The notes below the pieces were generated by a model. That model saw only the letters and a program-made list of their open reading frames with translations, searched no databases and was not told where the DNA came from. Source: Lysobacter_K sp038248955 (GTDB lineage Bacteria > Pseudomonadota > Gammaproteobacteria > Xanthomonadales > Xanthomonadaceae). From it: a DNA stretch of 24,100 nucleotides. The DNA lies in the NCBI GenBank assembly GCA_038248955.1, contig JBBRWW010000032.1, forward strand, positions 1 through 24,100. Reading direction: 5' to 3'. Shown here piece by piece: positions 1 through 7,403 of the stretch. Position numbers and translations under genes: made by a program. Each line of letters starts with the position of its first letter. Position 1 is the stretch's first letter.

Positions 1-143
1 CGCAGCAGGTCCAGCGGCTCGGCCCGGTACCGGTAGCGCAGGCCATTGTCGATCGCATCGAGCTCGATCAGGCGCTGGCACAGGCTTTCGGCGCGCTGTT
101 CAAGCGCGAGCGCAGGCGGCTTCACCTTGGCCTCGATCCGCAC
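1..143 (-). CDS. Partial unrecognised protein, N-terminal fragment running off the window start
   Basis: Reading the minus strand from a GTG at 143 gives 47 codons without a stop up to the window edge. The peptide begins MRIEAKVKPPALALEQRAES and continues with LIELDAIDNGLRYRYRAEPLDLL. This mixed composition looks like genuine protein, whereas the plus-strand reading of the same DNA is Ala/Ser/Arg-rich shadow. No clear ribosome binding site precedes the GTG. In-frame codons continue upstream to about 164, so the true start could be another codon. A separate open stretch in the neighbouring frame (228-157, containing VDVKAGYDLALNGMSGD) also looks protein-like. The two would join if one base near 159 were extra, so this may be one gene broken by a frameshift. 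I do not recognise the family. Confidence 0.4.
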   Translation of the reverse strand, partial: MRIEAKVKPPALALEQRAESLCQRLIELDAIDNGLRYRYRAEPLDLL

Positions 144-228
144 ATCCAGGTTTTCAGTCGCCGCTCATGCCGTTGAGCGCGAGGTCGTAGCCGGCTTTCA
201 CGTCGACGCGAACCGCGGGCCGCGCCGA

Positions 229-1113
229 TCAGGGGTGCTCGGCCTCGGCGTGGACGCGTTCACGGCGTAGCAGGTACAGGCCGCTGGCAACGATGATCGC
301 GGCACCCAGCCAGGTGATGCGGTCGGGCAGCACGCCCCACAGCGTCGCGTCCAGCCCCACGCCCCAGACCAGCGCGGTGTATTCGAGCGGGGCGATCAGC
401 GACGCTTCGCCACGACGGAACGCCTCGGTGATCGCGTACTGGCCGAACGCGCCGGCCACGCCGACGCCCAGGATGACCCAGGCGTCGCTCACCCGGATCG
501 CGACCCAATCGGGGATCGCCAGTGCTCCCGCGCCCAACGCCATCATCGCCAACAACCACACCATCATCGACTGGGTGCTGTCGGTGCGCGCGAGCACCCG
601 CACGGTGATCGCACTGACCGCATACATCGATGCCGCGAGCAGCACCGCCAGCGCGGCCAGGCTGCGCAGGCCCTCTCCGGTCGGGCGCAGGACCACCAGC
701 ACGCCCACCAGGCCGACCGCGATGGCGGTCCAGCGGCGCGGGCCGACGCGCTCGCCCAGCAGAGGCACCGACATCGCCGTGATCAGCAGCGGCGCCACGA
801 AGAAGATCGAATACGTGGTCGACAGGGGCAGCGTGCGCAATGCGTACACGAACGCCGCCATCATCGTGATCCCCAGCACCCCGCGCAGCAGGTGCAGCGA
901 CCAGCGCACCCGAAACAACGGCGCCAGCCCGGTGGTCCCGGCGACCCACGCCAGCACCAGCGGCAACGACGAGGCACCGCGCAGGGCCGCCACCTGGAAG
1001 GGCGGGTAATGCGCGGCGAGCAGCTTCAGGCCCGCATCCATCAACGAGAACAACGCCACCGCCGCCAGCATCAGCAGCGCCGCGCGCAACGATCGGCCGG
1101 GCGGCACTGTCAC
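229..1113 (-). CDS. EamA/DMT-family membrane transporter
   Basis: This 294-residue, very hydrophobic protein fits the ten-helix drug/metabolite transporter layout of two EamA repeats. The first repeat covers roughly residues 8-145 and the second roughly 153-285. The early segment around SLMDAGLKLLAAHYPPFQVAALRG and the LPLSTTYSIFFVAPLLITAMS stretch near residues 95-115 are typical of the family, as is the second-repeat ALVWGVGLDATLWGVLPD region. Members sit in the inner membrane and export or exchange small metabolites; the substrate cannot be told from sequence. The start is GTG at 1113, only 9 nt after the stop of the upstream alcohol dehydrogenase gene on the same strand, with no clear Shine-Dalgarno sequence. 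Translational coupling in a two-gene operon is therefore likely. Family assignment is confident; substrate is unknown. Confidence 0.85.
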   Translation of the reverse strand: MTVPPGRSLRAALLMLAAVALFSLMDAGLKLLAAHYPPFQVAALRGASSLPLVLAWVAGTTGLAPLFRVRWSLHLLRGVLGITMMAAFVYALRTLPLSTTYSIFFVAPLLITAMSVPLLGERVGPRRWTAIAVGLVGVLVVLRPTGEGLRSLAALAVLLAASMYAVSAITVRVLARTDSTQSMMVWLLAMMALGAGALAIPDWVAIRVSDAWVILGVGVAGAFGQYAITEAFRRGEASLIAPLEYTALVWGVGLDATLWGVLPDRITWLGAAIIVASGLYLLRRERVHAEAEHP

Positions 1114-1122
1114 GGCGACGGA

Positions 1123-2181
1123 TCAGGCGGCCGGCTGCAGGCTCGCGGTGTCGATCACGAACCGATAGCGCACGTCGGCCTTGAGCATGCGCTCGTAGGC
1201 CTCGTTGATCTGCTCGATGCCGATCAACTCGATGTCCGAGGCAATGCCGTGTTCGGCGCAGAAATCCAGCATCTCCTGGGTCTCGCGGATGCCGCCGATC
1301 AGCGAGCCGCCGAGCTTGCGCCGCTGCATGATCAGCGCGCCGGCGGCGACCGCAGAAGCCGTCTGCGGGATGCCGAGCAGGATCATCGTGCCGTCGAATT
1401 TCAGCAGCGACAGGTAGGCGTTGTAGTCGTGGTCGGCCGAGACGGTGTCGACGATGAAGTCGAAATGCCCCGCCAGGCCAGCGAACGTGGTTGGGTCGCG
1501 GGTCGCGGCGAAATCGTGCGCGCCCAGCGCGATCGCATCGTCGCGCTTGGATTCCGACGTGCTCAGCACGGTGACGCGCGCGCCCATCGCCGCGGCGATC
1601 TTCACCGCCATGTGGCCCAGGCCGCCGAGCCCGACCACCGCCACCTCGTCGCCCGCCTTGACGCCGTAGTGTCGCAGTGGCGAATACGTGGTGATGCCGG
1701 CGCACAGCAGCGGCGCGGCGCGGTCGAGCGGGATCGACTCGGGCATGCGGAGCACGTAATCCTCGTTCACGGTGATGCGGGTGGAATAACCGCCCTGGGT
1801 CGGCGCGCCGCTCTCGCGCTCGCGGCTGTTGTAGGTGCCGGTCATGCCCTCGTCGCAGTACTGCTCCTCGCCCGCCTCGCACTGCGGGCAGGTGCGGCAG
1901 GAATCGACGAAGCAGCCGACCCCGACCGCGTCGCCGACCTTGAACTTGCCGGCGTGTTTGCCCACCTGCGCGACGCGGCCGACGATCTCGTGGCCGGGCA
2001 CCATCGGGAAGATCCCGCCGTCGCCCCATTCGGCACGCGCCTGGTGGATGTCGGAATGGCACACGCCGCAGTACAGGATGTCGATCAGCACCTCGTGCGC
2101 GCCCGGGTCGCGGCGCTCGATGGTGAACGGCGCCAGGGGCGAGTGGCCGTCGGCGGCGGCATAGGCCGGGGTCTGGTGCAT
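1123..2181 (-). CDS. Zinc-dependent NAD(P) alcohol dehydrogenase (cinnamyl-alcohol/YahK-like)
   Basis: This 352-residue medium-chain dehydrogenase should interconvert alcohols and aldehydes with NAD(P)H in the cytoplasm. Catalytic zinc ligands are visible: Cys41 in CGVCHSD (38-44) and His64-Glu65 in the PGHEIVGRV motif. The structural zinc site is the four-cysteine block CRTCPQCEAGEEQYC plus its flanks. The Rossmann nucleotide-binding loop is GLGGLG at 184-189. The open frame extends upstream to 2289. ATG 2181 is preferred because GGGAG lies 7 nt before it and because family proteins begin with a short segment like MHQTPAYAAADGHSPL. The closest relatives I know of in this layout are broad-specificity NADPH aldehyde reductases (YahK, YjgB, plant CAD). 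The EamA transporter gene follows 9 nt downstream, suggesting co-transcription; whether the two share a substrate is only a guess. Confidence 0.92.
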   Translation of the reverse strand: MHQTPAYAAADGHSPLAPFTIERRDPGAHEVLIDILYCGVCHSDIHQARAEWGDGGIFPMVPGHEIVGRVAQVGKHAGKFKVGDAVGVGCFVDSCRTCPQCEAGEEQYCDEGMTGTYNSRERESGAPTQGGYSTRITVNEDYVLRMPESIPLDRAAPLLCAGITTYSPLRHYGVKAGDEVAVVGLGGLGHMAVKIAAAMGARVTVLSTSESKRDDAIALGAHDFAATRDPTTFAGLAGHFDFIVDTVSADHDYNAYLSLLKFDGTMILLGIPQTASAVAAGALIMQRRKLGGSLIGGIRETQEMLDFCAEHGIASDIELIGIEQINEAYERMLKADVRYRFVIDTASLQPAA

Positions 2182-2188
2182 CGGTGAA

Positions 2189-2193
2189 CTCCC
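2189..2193 (-). promoter_or_regulatory. Ribosome binding site deciding the alcohol dehydrogenase start
   Basis: GGGAG on the minus strand lies 7 nt before ATG 2181. It supports this start over the longer open frame that begins at 2289 with a low-quality extension. Confidence 0.7.
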
Positions 2194-2252
2194 ACGCTGG
2201 ATGGACGGGCAGTCTAGCGCTGCAGGGGTCCGGTCGATGCCGCTGCCCCCAA

Positions 2253-2286
2253 ATGAGAACGGCGACCTCGCGGCCGCCGTTCTCAT
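2253..2286 (-). terminator. Hairpin terminator after the beta-barrel gene
   Basis: A perfect 12-bp inverted repeat (2253-2264 with 2275-2286, ATGAGAACGGCG and its complement) encloses a 10-nt loop. It lies 17 nt after the stop of the minus-strand barrel gene and before the alcohol dehydrogenase start. On the minus strand the stem is followed by a short T run (ATTTGGGG), so the U tract is weak. Intrinsic termination is likely but not certain. Confidence 0.65.
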
Positions 2287-2302
2287 CAAAGGGATCGGTC
2301 GA

Positions 2303-3094
2303 TCAGAAGCCGGCTGACAGGCTCATCCCAACGCCCCAGTCCGGGCTGCCTTGGCTCAGCCCCTTGACCGCATATACCTGCATCTTGGTCCGCTCGCCGG
2401 CCGGGAAGCTGTAGAAGCCGGTGAGCTCGCTGCGGTCTTGGGCAGCGCTGGAGGCCGCGGCGCGCCAGTCATACATCGCCCCGAGGCTGCCGCTGCCGAC
2501 GCGCCTGCTGGCGCCCGCGTTGGCGTTGATCACGCTGCCGACGTCGATGAACGCGGAATCGCCGAGCGCGGTATAGCCCACGCCGCCGAACAGCAGCGTG
2601 CCGGCGAAGTCGCGGTACAGGTCGACCGCCACGCCGTAGTCGTTGGCACCCGTGCCCAGGCCCTTGTCCTCGTCGGCGGTGGCGATCTTGGCGTTGCCGG
2701 TCAGGTCGATGCCGAGCGGGCCGCCGGTGTCGATGCTGTAGGTCGCCGCCACGCGCAGGTCGCCGATGCCCGACTCGGTGCCGCTCTCGGTGGTCGTCGC
2801 CGTGCCGCCGCCGGTGCTGCGGCCGCGGCCGCGCGGGTTGAGGTTGGTCACGCTGCCCAGGCCCGGCACCACGTTCGGGTCGCCCTCGACGCGCATCCAC
2901 GGCAGGCTGGCCTTGAAGCTCCAGGCGCCGGTGGTGTACTTCGCAGTGACCGGCACCGAGAGGATCGTGGTCGTGGTGTCGCCGCCGTAGTCGCCGCTGC
3001 TGTAGTCGGCGCCGATGCCGAGGTTGAAGCCGTCTTCGGCATGCGCAGCGCCGGCCAGCAGCAACAGCGCGCAAAACAGGGTGGAACGTTTCAT
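2303..3094 (-). CDS. Predicted outer-membrane beta-barrel protein (transporter/MetA-like)
   Basis: This 263-residue protein begins with a signal peptide (MKRSTLFCALLLLAGAAHA, cleavage after about residue 19). The mature part alternates polar and aromatic/hydrophobic residues in about ten strands, for example FNLGIGADYSSGDYGG, TGAWSFKASLPWMRVEG and VGMSLSAGF. It ends in Phe, as outer-membrane barrels usually do. A flexible Gly/Thr/Ser loop sits near residues 95-115. The layout resembles the 'transporter' or phenol-MetA family of small barrels, whose function is mostly unproven. ATG 3094 is chosen because AGAGGA precedes it at good spacing and the signal peptide starts there; the frame continues upstream to 3358 but that part overlaps the next gene and is Arg/Pro-rich. 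It lies 67 nt downstream of the secreted GWG-repeat protein gene and is probably co-transcribed with it. Confidence 0.75.
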   Translation of the reverse strand: MKRSTLFCALLLLAGAAHAEDGFNLGIGADYSSGDYGGDTTTTILSVPVTAKYTTGAWSFKASLPWMRVEGDPNVVPGLGSVTNLNPRGRGRSTGGGTATTTESGTESGIGDLRVAATYSIDTGGPLGIDLTGNAKIATADEDKGLGTGANDYGVAVDLYRDFAGTLLFGGVGYTALGDSAFIDVGSVINANAGASRRVGSGSLGAMYDWRAAASSAAQDRSELTGFYSFPAGERTKMQVYAVKGLSQGSPDWGVGMSLSAGF

Positions 3095-3118
3095 CGGATT
3101 TCCTCTGGATTGACATGA

Positions 3119-3144
3119 CGACGGGCGCCCGGGGGCGCCCGTCG
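3119..3144 (-). terminator. Strong intergenic hairpin between the secreted-protein and barrel genes
   Basis: An 11-bp perfect GC-rich stem (3119-3129 with 3134-3144) closes a 4-nt loop in the 67-nt gap between the two genes. No T run follows on the minus strand, so this may be an attenuator, an mRNA-stabilising 3' end or a partial terminator that lowers expression of the barrel gene. Confidence 0.5.
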
Positions 3145-3161
3145 GATGAAACCTGCCGGAA

Positions 3162-3947
3162 TTAGCGGCCGCGCTCGGGCTTGGCCGGACGCTCCGGGCG
3201 ATCAGGCTTCTCCGGGCGATCAGGCTTCTCCGGGCGATCAAGCTTGTCGGGGCGGCTCGGGCGATCGGCCTTGGCGACGCGGTCCGGCTTGCCGGTCGTG
3301 TGTGCGGCCTTTTCCGCCTTCGCCTTCTCGGCGCGCTCGGCCTTTGCGGTTGCCGCATCGGTGGCCTTGCCGTTCTTGTTGCCTGCGCTGATCAGGCTGC
3401 CGAGTTTGAAGCCGAGCTCCTTGGCGATAGCGCCCCACCCCATCCCGTCGGCACGCATCGCCAGGACGCCGCCGCTGACCGTGGTCGTGGTCGTGCCGTC
3501 GGGGTTGGTGACCGTGGTGCTGGCGCCGCTCAGCGCCGACTGGAGGTCGGGATAGGCACCGGAGTCGACGAGTGCCTGCGCGAGCGACAGGGTGATGTTG
3601 ACCTCGCCCCAGCCCATCGCGCCGGTCGGGTTGACGACCGTGGTGGTCACCGGCGCGGTGGTGGTCGCGGTGGTGCCATCGGGATTGGTGACCGTGGTGG
3701 TCACCTCCTGGGTCACGCTGAAATCACCACCGGTGCGCAGGTCGTTGATCAGGTCGGCGGCGGCGGCATCGGAGCCGGCCAGATCGCTGTAGCGATCGAC
3801 CAGTCGCGCCTTGGGCACCGAGGCCGCGGCGGCGATGATGGTGGCGTCGTCGTCGACGCTCTGGGCGAACGCGGGGACGGTCGCCAGCAGCGCGGCGCCC
3901 AGCGCCATCGACAGCAGCAGTGGCTTGCAACGGGAATTCGCGTTCAT
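3162..3947 (-). CDS. Secreted low-complexity protein with two GWG motifs and a charged Pro-rich tail
   Basis: This 261-residue protein has a clear Sec signal peptide (residues 1-28, ending VPAFA before Gln). Residues 30-75 are Ala/Asp-rich and probably helical. Thr/Val-rich stretches carry the repeated motif TNPDGTT near residues 87-93 and again near 145-152. Two related segments start at MGWGEVNITLSLAQAL (111) and MGWGAIAKELGFKLGSLI (169). The last 60 residues are a Lys/Arg/Glu-rich segment ending in a tandem DRPEKP repeat. ATG 3947 has AAGGA just upstream. The gene precedes the beta-barrel gene on the same strand. I recall GWG-type segments in other uncharacterised exported proteobacterial proteins but know no function. 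A periplasmic or surface role is inferred from the signal peptide alone. Confidence 0.75.
   Translation of the reverse strand: MNANSRCKPLLLSMALGAALLATVPAFAQSVDDDATIIAAAASVPKARLVDRYSDLAGSDAAAADLINDLRTGGDFSVTQEVTTTVTNPDGTTATTTAPVTTTVVNPTGAMGWGEVNITLSLAQALVDSGAYPDLQSALSGASTTVTNPDGTTTTTVSGGVLAMRADGMGWGAIAKELGFKLGSLISAGNKNGKATDAATAKAERAEKAKAEKAAHTTGKPDRVAKADRPSRPDKLDRPEKPDRPEKPDRPERPAKPERGR
3192..3245 (-). repeat. Three tandem 18-bp units inside a coding region
   Basis: Units at 3192-3209, 3210-3227 and 3228-3245 read CTCCGGGCGATCAGGCTT on the plus strand. The first two are identical and the third has one G-to-A change. In the minus-strand gene each unit encodes six residues of a DRPEKP periodicity. 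Copy number can vary by slippage without shifting the frame. Confidence 0.9.
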
Positions 3948-4198
3948 GCGTGTTTCCTTGTTGATCTGGACAGGGGCCGTCGGGGGATCGGCTGCCCGGA
4001 GGCTAAGCGCTGCGCGGCTGGGAACCGGTCATTTCGGGCCCTGCATTCAGCCCCGGTTCCGCGCCGCGCCGCCAAGCCGTGACGCACCGCCCAGTTCCGC
4101 CCCAGCCGGTGGCGATCGCAGGGCCGGGCATCGCCCGTCGGGGACCACAGCCACACATGCGCTACGCTGCCCGCCCCACCCATCTGCACGCAGCCGCC

Positions 4199-4681
4199 AT
4201 GCCTTCATTCGACGTCGTCTCCGAAGTGGACACCCACGAGCTCACCAATGCCATCGACCAGGCCAGCCGCGAACTGACCACGCGCTTCGACTTCAAGGGC
4301 GTGGAGGCCACGTTCGAGCTCGATGACAACGTCATCAGCCAGGCCGCGCCGAGCGAATTCCAGCTCAAGCAGATGGAGGACATCCTGCGCGCCCGCCTGG
4401 TCGCGCGCGGCATCGACGTGCGTTGCCTGGAGTTCGGCGACATCGATACCAACCTCGCCGGCGCGCGGCAGAAGGTCACGGTACAAAAGGGCATCGAACA
4501 GAAGCTGGCGAAGAAGATCATCGCCGCGATCAAGGAGGCCAAGATCAAGGTCGAGACCCAGATCAACGGCGACAAGTTGCGCATCACCGGCAAGAAGCGC
4601 GACGACCTGCAGGCGGTGATGGCGCTGCTCAAGGCCGGCGAGTTCGAGCGCCCGCTGCAGTACGACAATTTCCGCGATTGA
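4199..4681 (+). CDS. yajQ: YajQ-family cyclic-di-GMP/nucleotide-binding protein
   Basis: This 160-residue protein matches YajQ along its whole length. It opens with MPSFDVVSEVDTHELTNAID, continues with RFDFKG near residue 30, and has the conserved KIKVETQINGDKLRITGKKRDDLQ region at about 117-140 and the ending PLQYDNFRD. The start was set by the conserved family N-terminus. The frame extends upstream to 4079, but that part is not conserved-looking and no Shine-Dalgarno sequence is visible. YajQ has two ferredoxin-like folds and binds nucleic acid or nucleotides in the cytoplasm. In Xanthomonas campestris a YajQ-family protein is a cyclic-di-GMP effector that works with a transcription factor in virulence control; whether that holds here is inference. 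A DUF1415 gene follows after 54 nt. Confidence 0.95.
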   Translation: MPSFDVVSEVDTHELTNAIDQASRELTTRFDFKGVEATFELDDNVISQAAPSEFQLKQMEDILRARLVARGIDVRCLEFGDIDTNLAGARQKVTVQKGIEQKLAKKIIAAIKEAKIKVETQINGDKLRITGKKRDDLQAVMALLKAGEFERPLQYDNFRD

Positions 4682-4735
4682 GTTCGCGGGCCACCGCAGG
4701 CGCGGCGCATGCAGTGACGGGAGGCTGGCGACGCG

Positions 4736-5311
4736 ATGACCCTTGAGTCCAACGATATCGAGGCCGATGACAGCCCGGGCGGCGACCCGATCGCCGCCAC
4801 GCGCCGCTGGATCGAGCGCGCGGTGATCGGCCTGAACCTGTGCCCGTTTGCCAAGGCCGTGGTCGCCAAGGGCCAGGTGCGCTTCGTGTTGAGCGAGGCG
4901 ACCACGACCGACGCGCTGCTGGAGGAACTGGCCTACGAACTGGTGCGCCTGCACCAGGTCGATCCGGAGCAGACGGACACCACGCTGCTGGTGCACCCGC
5001 AGGTGCTGGACGACTTCCTCGACTACAACGACTTCCTCGACCAGGCCGACGCCGCCGTCGACGCGCTCGGCCTGGAAGGCGAGATCCAGGTCGCCAGTTT
5101 CCATCCCGACTACCAGTTCGCGGGCACCCGCTTCGACGACCCCGGCAACTGCAGCAACCGCTCGCCCTACCCGACCCTGCACCTGCTGAGAGAGGCCAGC
5201 GTCGAGCGCGCGGTCGCGGCGTACCCGGATCCGGACGTGATCGTGGAGCGCAACCTGGACACGCTGGAACAACTGGGCAGCGACGGCTTTCGGCGGCTGC
5301 TCAAGCGCTAG
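4736..5311 (+). CDS. DUF1415 family protein
   Basis: This 191-residue soluble protein carries the DUF1415 hallmarks: a Trp-led helix then GLNLCPFAK (Cys36), the central segment LVHPQVLDDFLDYNDFLD, FHPDYQFAG near residue 125, NRSPYPTLHLLRE, and a C-terminal NLDTLEQLGSDGFRRLL. The conserved Cys, His and Asp residues have been taken to suggest an enzyme or metal site, but no activity is established that I know of. ATG 4736 is preceded by GGGAGG about 11 nt upstream. It lies 54 nt after yajQ on the same strand and may be co-transcribed. No signal peptide or membrane segment is visible. Confidence 0.88.
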   Translation: MTLESNDIEADDSPGGDPIAATRRWIERAVIGLNLCPFAKAVVAKGQVRFVLSEATTTDALLEELAYELVRLHQVDPEQTDTTLLVHPQVLDDFLDYNDFLDQADAAVDALGLEGEIQVASFHPDYQFAGTRFDDPGNCSNRSPYPTLHLLREASVERAVAAYPDPDVIVERNLDTLEQLGSDGFRRLLKR

Positions 5312-5323
5312 GTTTTGAGATTC

Positions 5324-5343
5324 GCCACGGGGAGCTCCGTGGC
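5324..5343 (+). terminator. Weak candidate terminator after the DUF1415 gene
   Basis: A 7-bp stem (GCCACGG at 5324-5330 with CCGTGGC at 5337-5343) with a 6-nt loop lies 12 nt past the DUF1415 stop. No T run follows. It sits between convergent genes, where a terminator is expected. Confidence 0.35.
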
Positions 5344-5408
5344 ATCCATCGCGTGACTGATTGAACGCCGCGGGCGGTGGCAAGCCAGCAAGGTGCCGTG
5401 CGGAAGGC

Positions 5409-6119
5409 TCAGGGCGGTCCCGCGAACAGGCGCGCCAGATCCCCGGCATCCAGCACCCGCCACTGCCCCGCTTCCAGTCCCGCCAGCGTCAACCCGCCAA
5501 CGCGGCTGCGCTGCAGCGTCTCGACGTGATTACCGACCGCCGCGAACATCCGCCGCACCTGGTGGTAGCGGCCTTCGACCAGGGTCAGGCGCGCGTGCCG
5601 CGGGCTCACGACCTCCATCGCCGCCGGCGCCAGCGGCTGGGTCTCGGAGTCGAGCATCAGCGCGCCGCTGGCGAAGATCCCGGCCTCGTGGCCGCGCAGG
5701 TCGCCGGCGAGCGTCGCCTCGTAGACTTTTTCCAGCTTGGCCTTGGGCGACACGATCCGGTGCAGCAACAGCCCGTCGTCGGTCATCAGCAGCAGGCCGC
5801 TGGTGTCGCGATCGAGGCGGCCGACCGTCGACAGTAGTGGCGAGCGCAGCCGGTAACGCGGCGGCAGCAGGTCGTAGACGACGCGACCGGGATCCTTGGT
5901 GGAACAGGTGTAGCCGGTCGGCTTGTGCAGCATCAGCACCAGGCCGGACGGCGGGTCGAGCGGCTGGCCGTCGATGAGGATGCGGGCAGGCTCGACCTGG
6001 TCGTCGGCATACAGCACCTCGCCGTCAGCGACATCGGTGATGCGGCCCTCGCGGAACATCGCCGCGACGTCGCGGCGGCTGCCATAGCCAAGGTTGGCCA
6101 GCAGCTTGACCAGCTTCAT
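5409..6119 (-). CDS. rsuA: 16S rRNA pseudouridine synthase (RsuA family)
   Basis: This 236-residue protein has the RsuA plan. A small S4-like RNA-binding segment (about 1-60, starting MKLVKLLANLGYGSRRDVAA) is followed by the catalytic domain. The signature GRLDRDTSGLLLMTDDG carries the catalytic Asp103, and further conserved blocks are HKPTGYTCST, KVYEATL and the EGRYHQVRRMFAAVGNHV segment near 183-200. RsuA converts uridine 516 of 16S rRNA to pseudouridine. The other small family members (RluE, RluF, RluB) differ in target, and RsuA is preferred from length and from its neighbour. Its ATG overlaps the stop of the methyltransferase gene by 4 nt (ATGA), so translation is probably coupled. No strong independent promoter is needed or seen. 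Confidence 0.88.
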   Translation of the reverse strand: MKLVKLLANLGYGSRRDVAAMFREGRITDVADGEVLYADDQVEPARILIDGQPLDPPSGLVLMLHKPTGYTCSTKDPGRVVYDLLPPRYRLRSPLLSTVGRLDRDTSGLLLMTDDGLLLHRIVSPKAKLEKVYEATLAGDLRGHEAGIFASGALMLDSETQPLAPAAMEVVSPRHARLTLVEGRYHQVRRMFAAVGNHVETLQRSRVGGLTLAGLEAGQWRVLDAGDLARLFAGPP

Positions 6120-7225
6120 CGATGCTTGCTCCGCTCCGCCACGCGGTCAAAGCCCTTGGGCGCGCGTACCGGCTTGGTTGGCATGGCCTTGACCGCCTCG
6201 ACCACCTTGAAGCCGTCGTGCTGGGTGACCACGCGCACCGCGCCGAAGCTGTCGTTGAGCACCGCCTCGTAAGGCAGGTGGCGGTTGGCGACCAGCCACA
6301 GGCGCCCGCCGGGCTTGAGCGCGGCGGCGGCGACGGCGATGAAGCGGCGCCCGATGTCGGGACGGTCGGCACGGCTCTGGGTATGGAACGGCGGGTTGCT
6401 GACGATCACGTCGTACTGCGGCTCCAGGCCGGCGGTCACGTCCTGCCAGTGGTAGCCCAGCGCGGCCTTGGTCTCGAACGCCGCAAGGTTGCGGCGTGCC
6501 AGGTCCAGCGCCCGCGCCTCGGCCTCGTACAGGTCCAGCGCGGTGATGCCGGGGCAGTTGGCCAGCAATTGCACCGACAGGTAACCGAAGCCGGCGCCGA
6601 GGTCGGCGGCGCGGCCGGCGAGATCCTTGGGCAGGTGCGCGGCCAGCAACGCCGAGGCCGGATCGATGCGATCCCAGGCGAATACCCCCGGACGGCTGAG
6701 GAAACGCCCGTCGCCGATCGGCCGCACCGCGTCCAGGTCCGCCCACTGGGCGGCCAGGGCGGCGTCGGCCGGGCCGGCCAGCGGCGCGGTCCAGAACACG
6801 CGGGACTTGTTCTTGGTCAGGCTGCCGACGGCACCGGCGAGCTTGCCCAGGTCATCCTGCGCCGAACGCGCGCCTTCGTTGTTGGTGACGCAGGCGACCA
6901 CCCGGCCGCCCGGCGCGGTCAGCGCAATCGCGCGCGCAAACAGCGCCCGCGCCTCGTCGCGCTGGCGCGGCGGCAGCACCAGCACCAACGGATAGGTCGT
7001 GGTGTCGCCGAGCTCGACCAGGGGGATGCCGGCCTGCTGCAGCGCCTGCGCATCAGGCTTGAAGCTCTGCTCGGCCACCAGGCCGGGCAACGGCCGCTGG
7101 TGCAGCGGCCAGCCGTCGCGCGCGCGCAGGAACAGCGCGCCACCCTCCTCCGGCCATGGCAGCTGCCCGCCCATGAAGGGCAGCAGCAGGGTTTCCAGCG
7201 CGGGGTCGGGTTGGACAGCGGCCAC
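6116..7225 (-). CDS. rsmC: 16S rRNA guanine-N2 methyltransferase (RsmC-like)
   Basis: This 369-residue protein matches the two-domain RsmC/RlmG plan. A degenerate N-terminal methyltransferase-like domain (about 1-180) is followed by an active class I domain. The SAM loop DLGAGFGYLS lies near residue 207 and the N2-guanine catalytic motif NPPFH at 277-281. RsmC methylates G1207 of 16S rRNA in the assembled 30S subunit; RlmG, acting on 23S G1835, is the alternative and cannot be excluded. The start is GTG at 7225, with no in-frame ATG nearby and only a weak Shine-Dalgarno. The gene is followed with a 4-nt overlap by rsuA, giving an operon in which both products modify rRNA, which favours RsmC. 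Confidence 0.85.
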   Translation of the reverse strand: MAAVQPDPALETLLLPFMGGQLPWPEEGGALFLRARDGWPLHQRPLPGLVAEQSFKPDAQALQQAGIPLVELGDTTTYPLVLVLPPRQRDEARALFARAIALTAPGGRVVACVTNNEGARSAQDDLGKLAGAVGSLTKNKSRVFWTAPLAGPADAALAAQWADLDAVRPIGDGRFLSRPGVFAWDRIDPASALLAAHLPKDLAGRAADLGAGFGYLSVQLLANCPGITALDLYEAEARALDLARRNLAAFETKAALGYHWQDVTAGLEPQYDVIVSNPPFHTQSRADRPDIGRRFIAVAAAALKPGGRLWLVANRHLPYEAVLNDSFGAVRVVTQHDGFKVVEAVKAMPTKPVRAPKGFDRVAERSKHR

Positions 7226-7403
7226 GGCGTCATCACTTCGGTATTTCGGGGCTGCAGTTTAGGCGCGGCGAGCCACGCCGTCGCGTCCGTCGCCCCGGAC
7301 GCACCCGGCTGGCACGTTTCTCCACCCCGCCGTGCCCGCGCGCGTGCGCCACATTCATGCGCCGCGAACGTGGCTGTGGGCACCATGCAGGCAGTCGTCA
7401 GCC

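Noticed and set aside
260..2062. A minus-strand 600-codon frame overlapping the alcohol dehydrogenase and EamA genes
   Set aside because: It is an out-of-frame reading of both genes with extreme Arg content.
3192..3245. CRISPR-like direct repeats
   Set aside because: The units are contiguous, without spacers, and encode an in-frame peptide repeat.
4079..4198. An N-terminal extension of YajQ
   Set aside because: The frame is open, but YajQ proteins start at the MPSFDVVSEVD position and the extension is Pro/Arg-rich.
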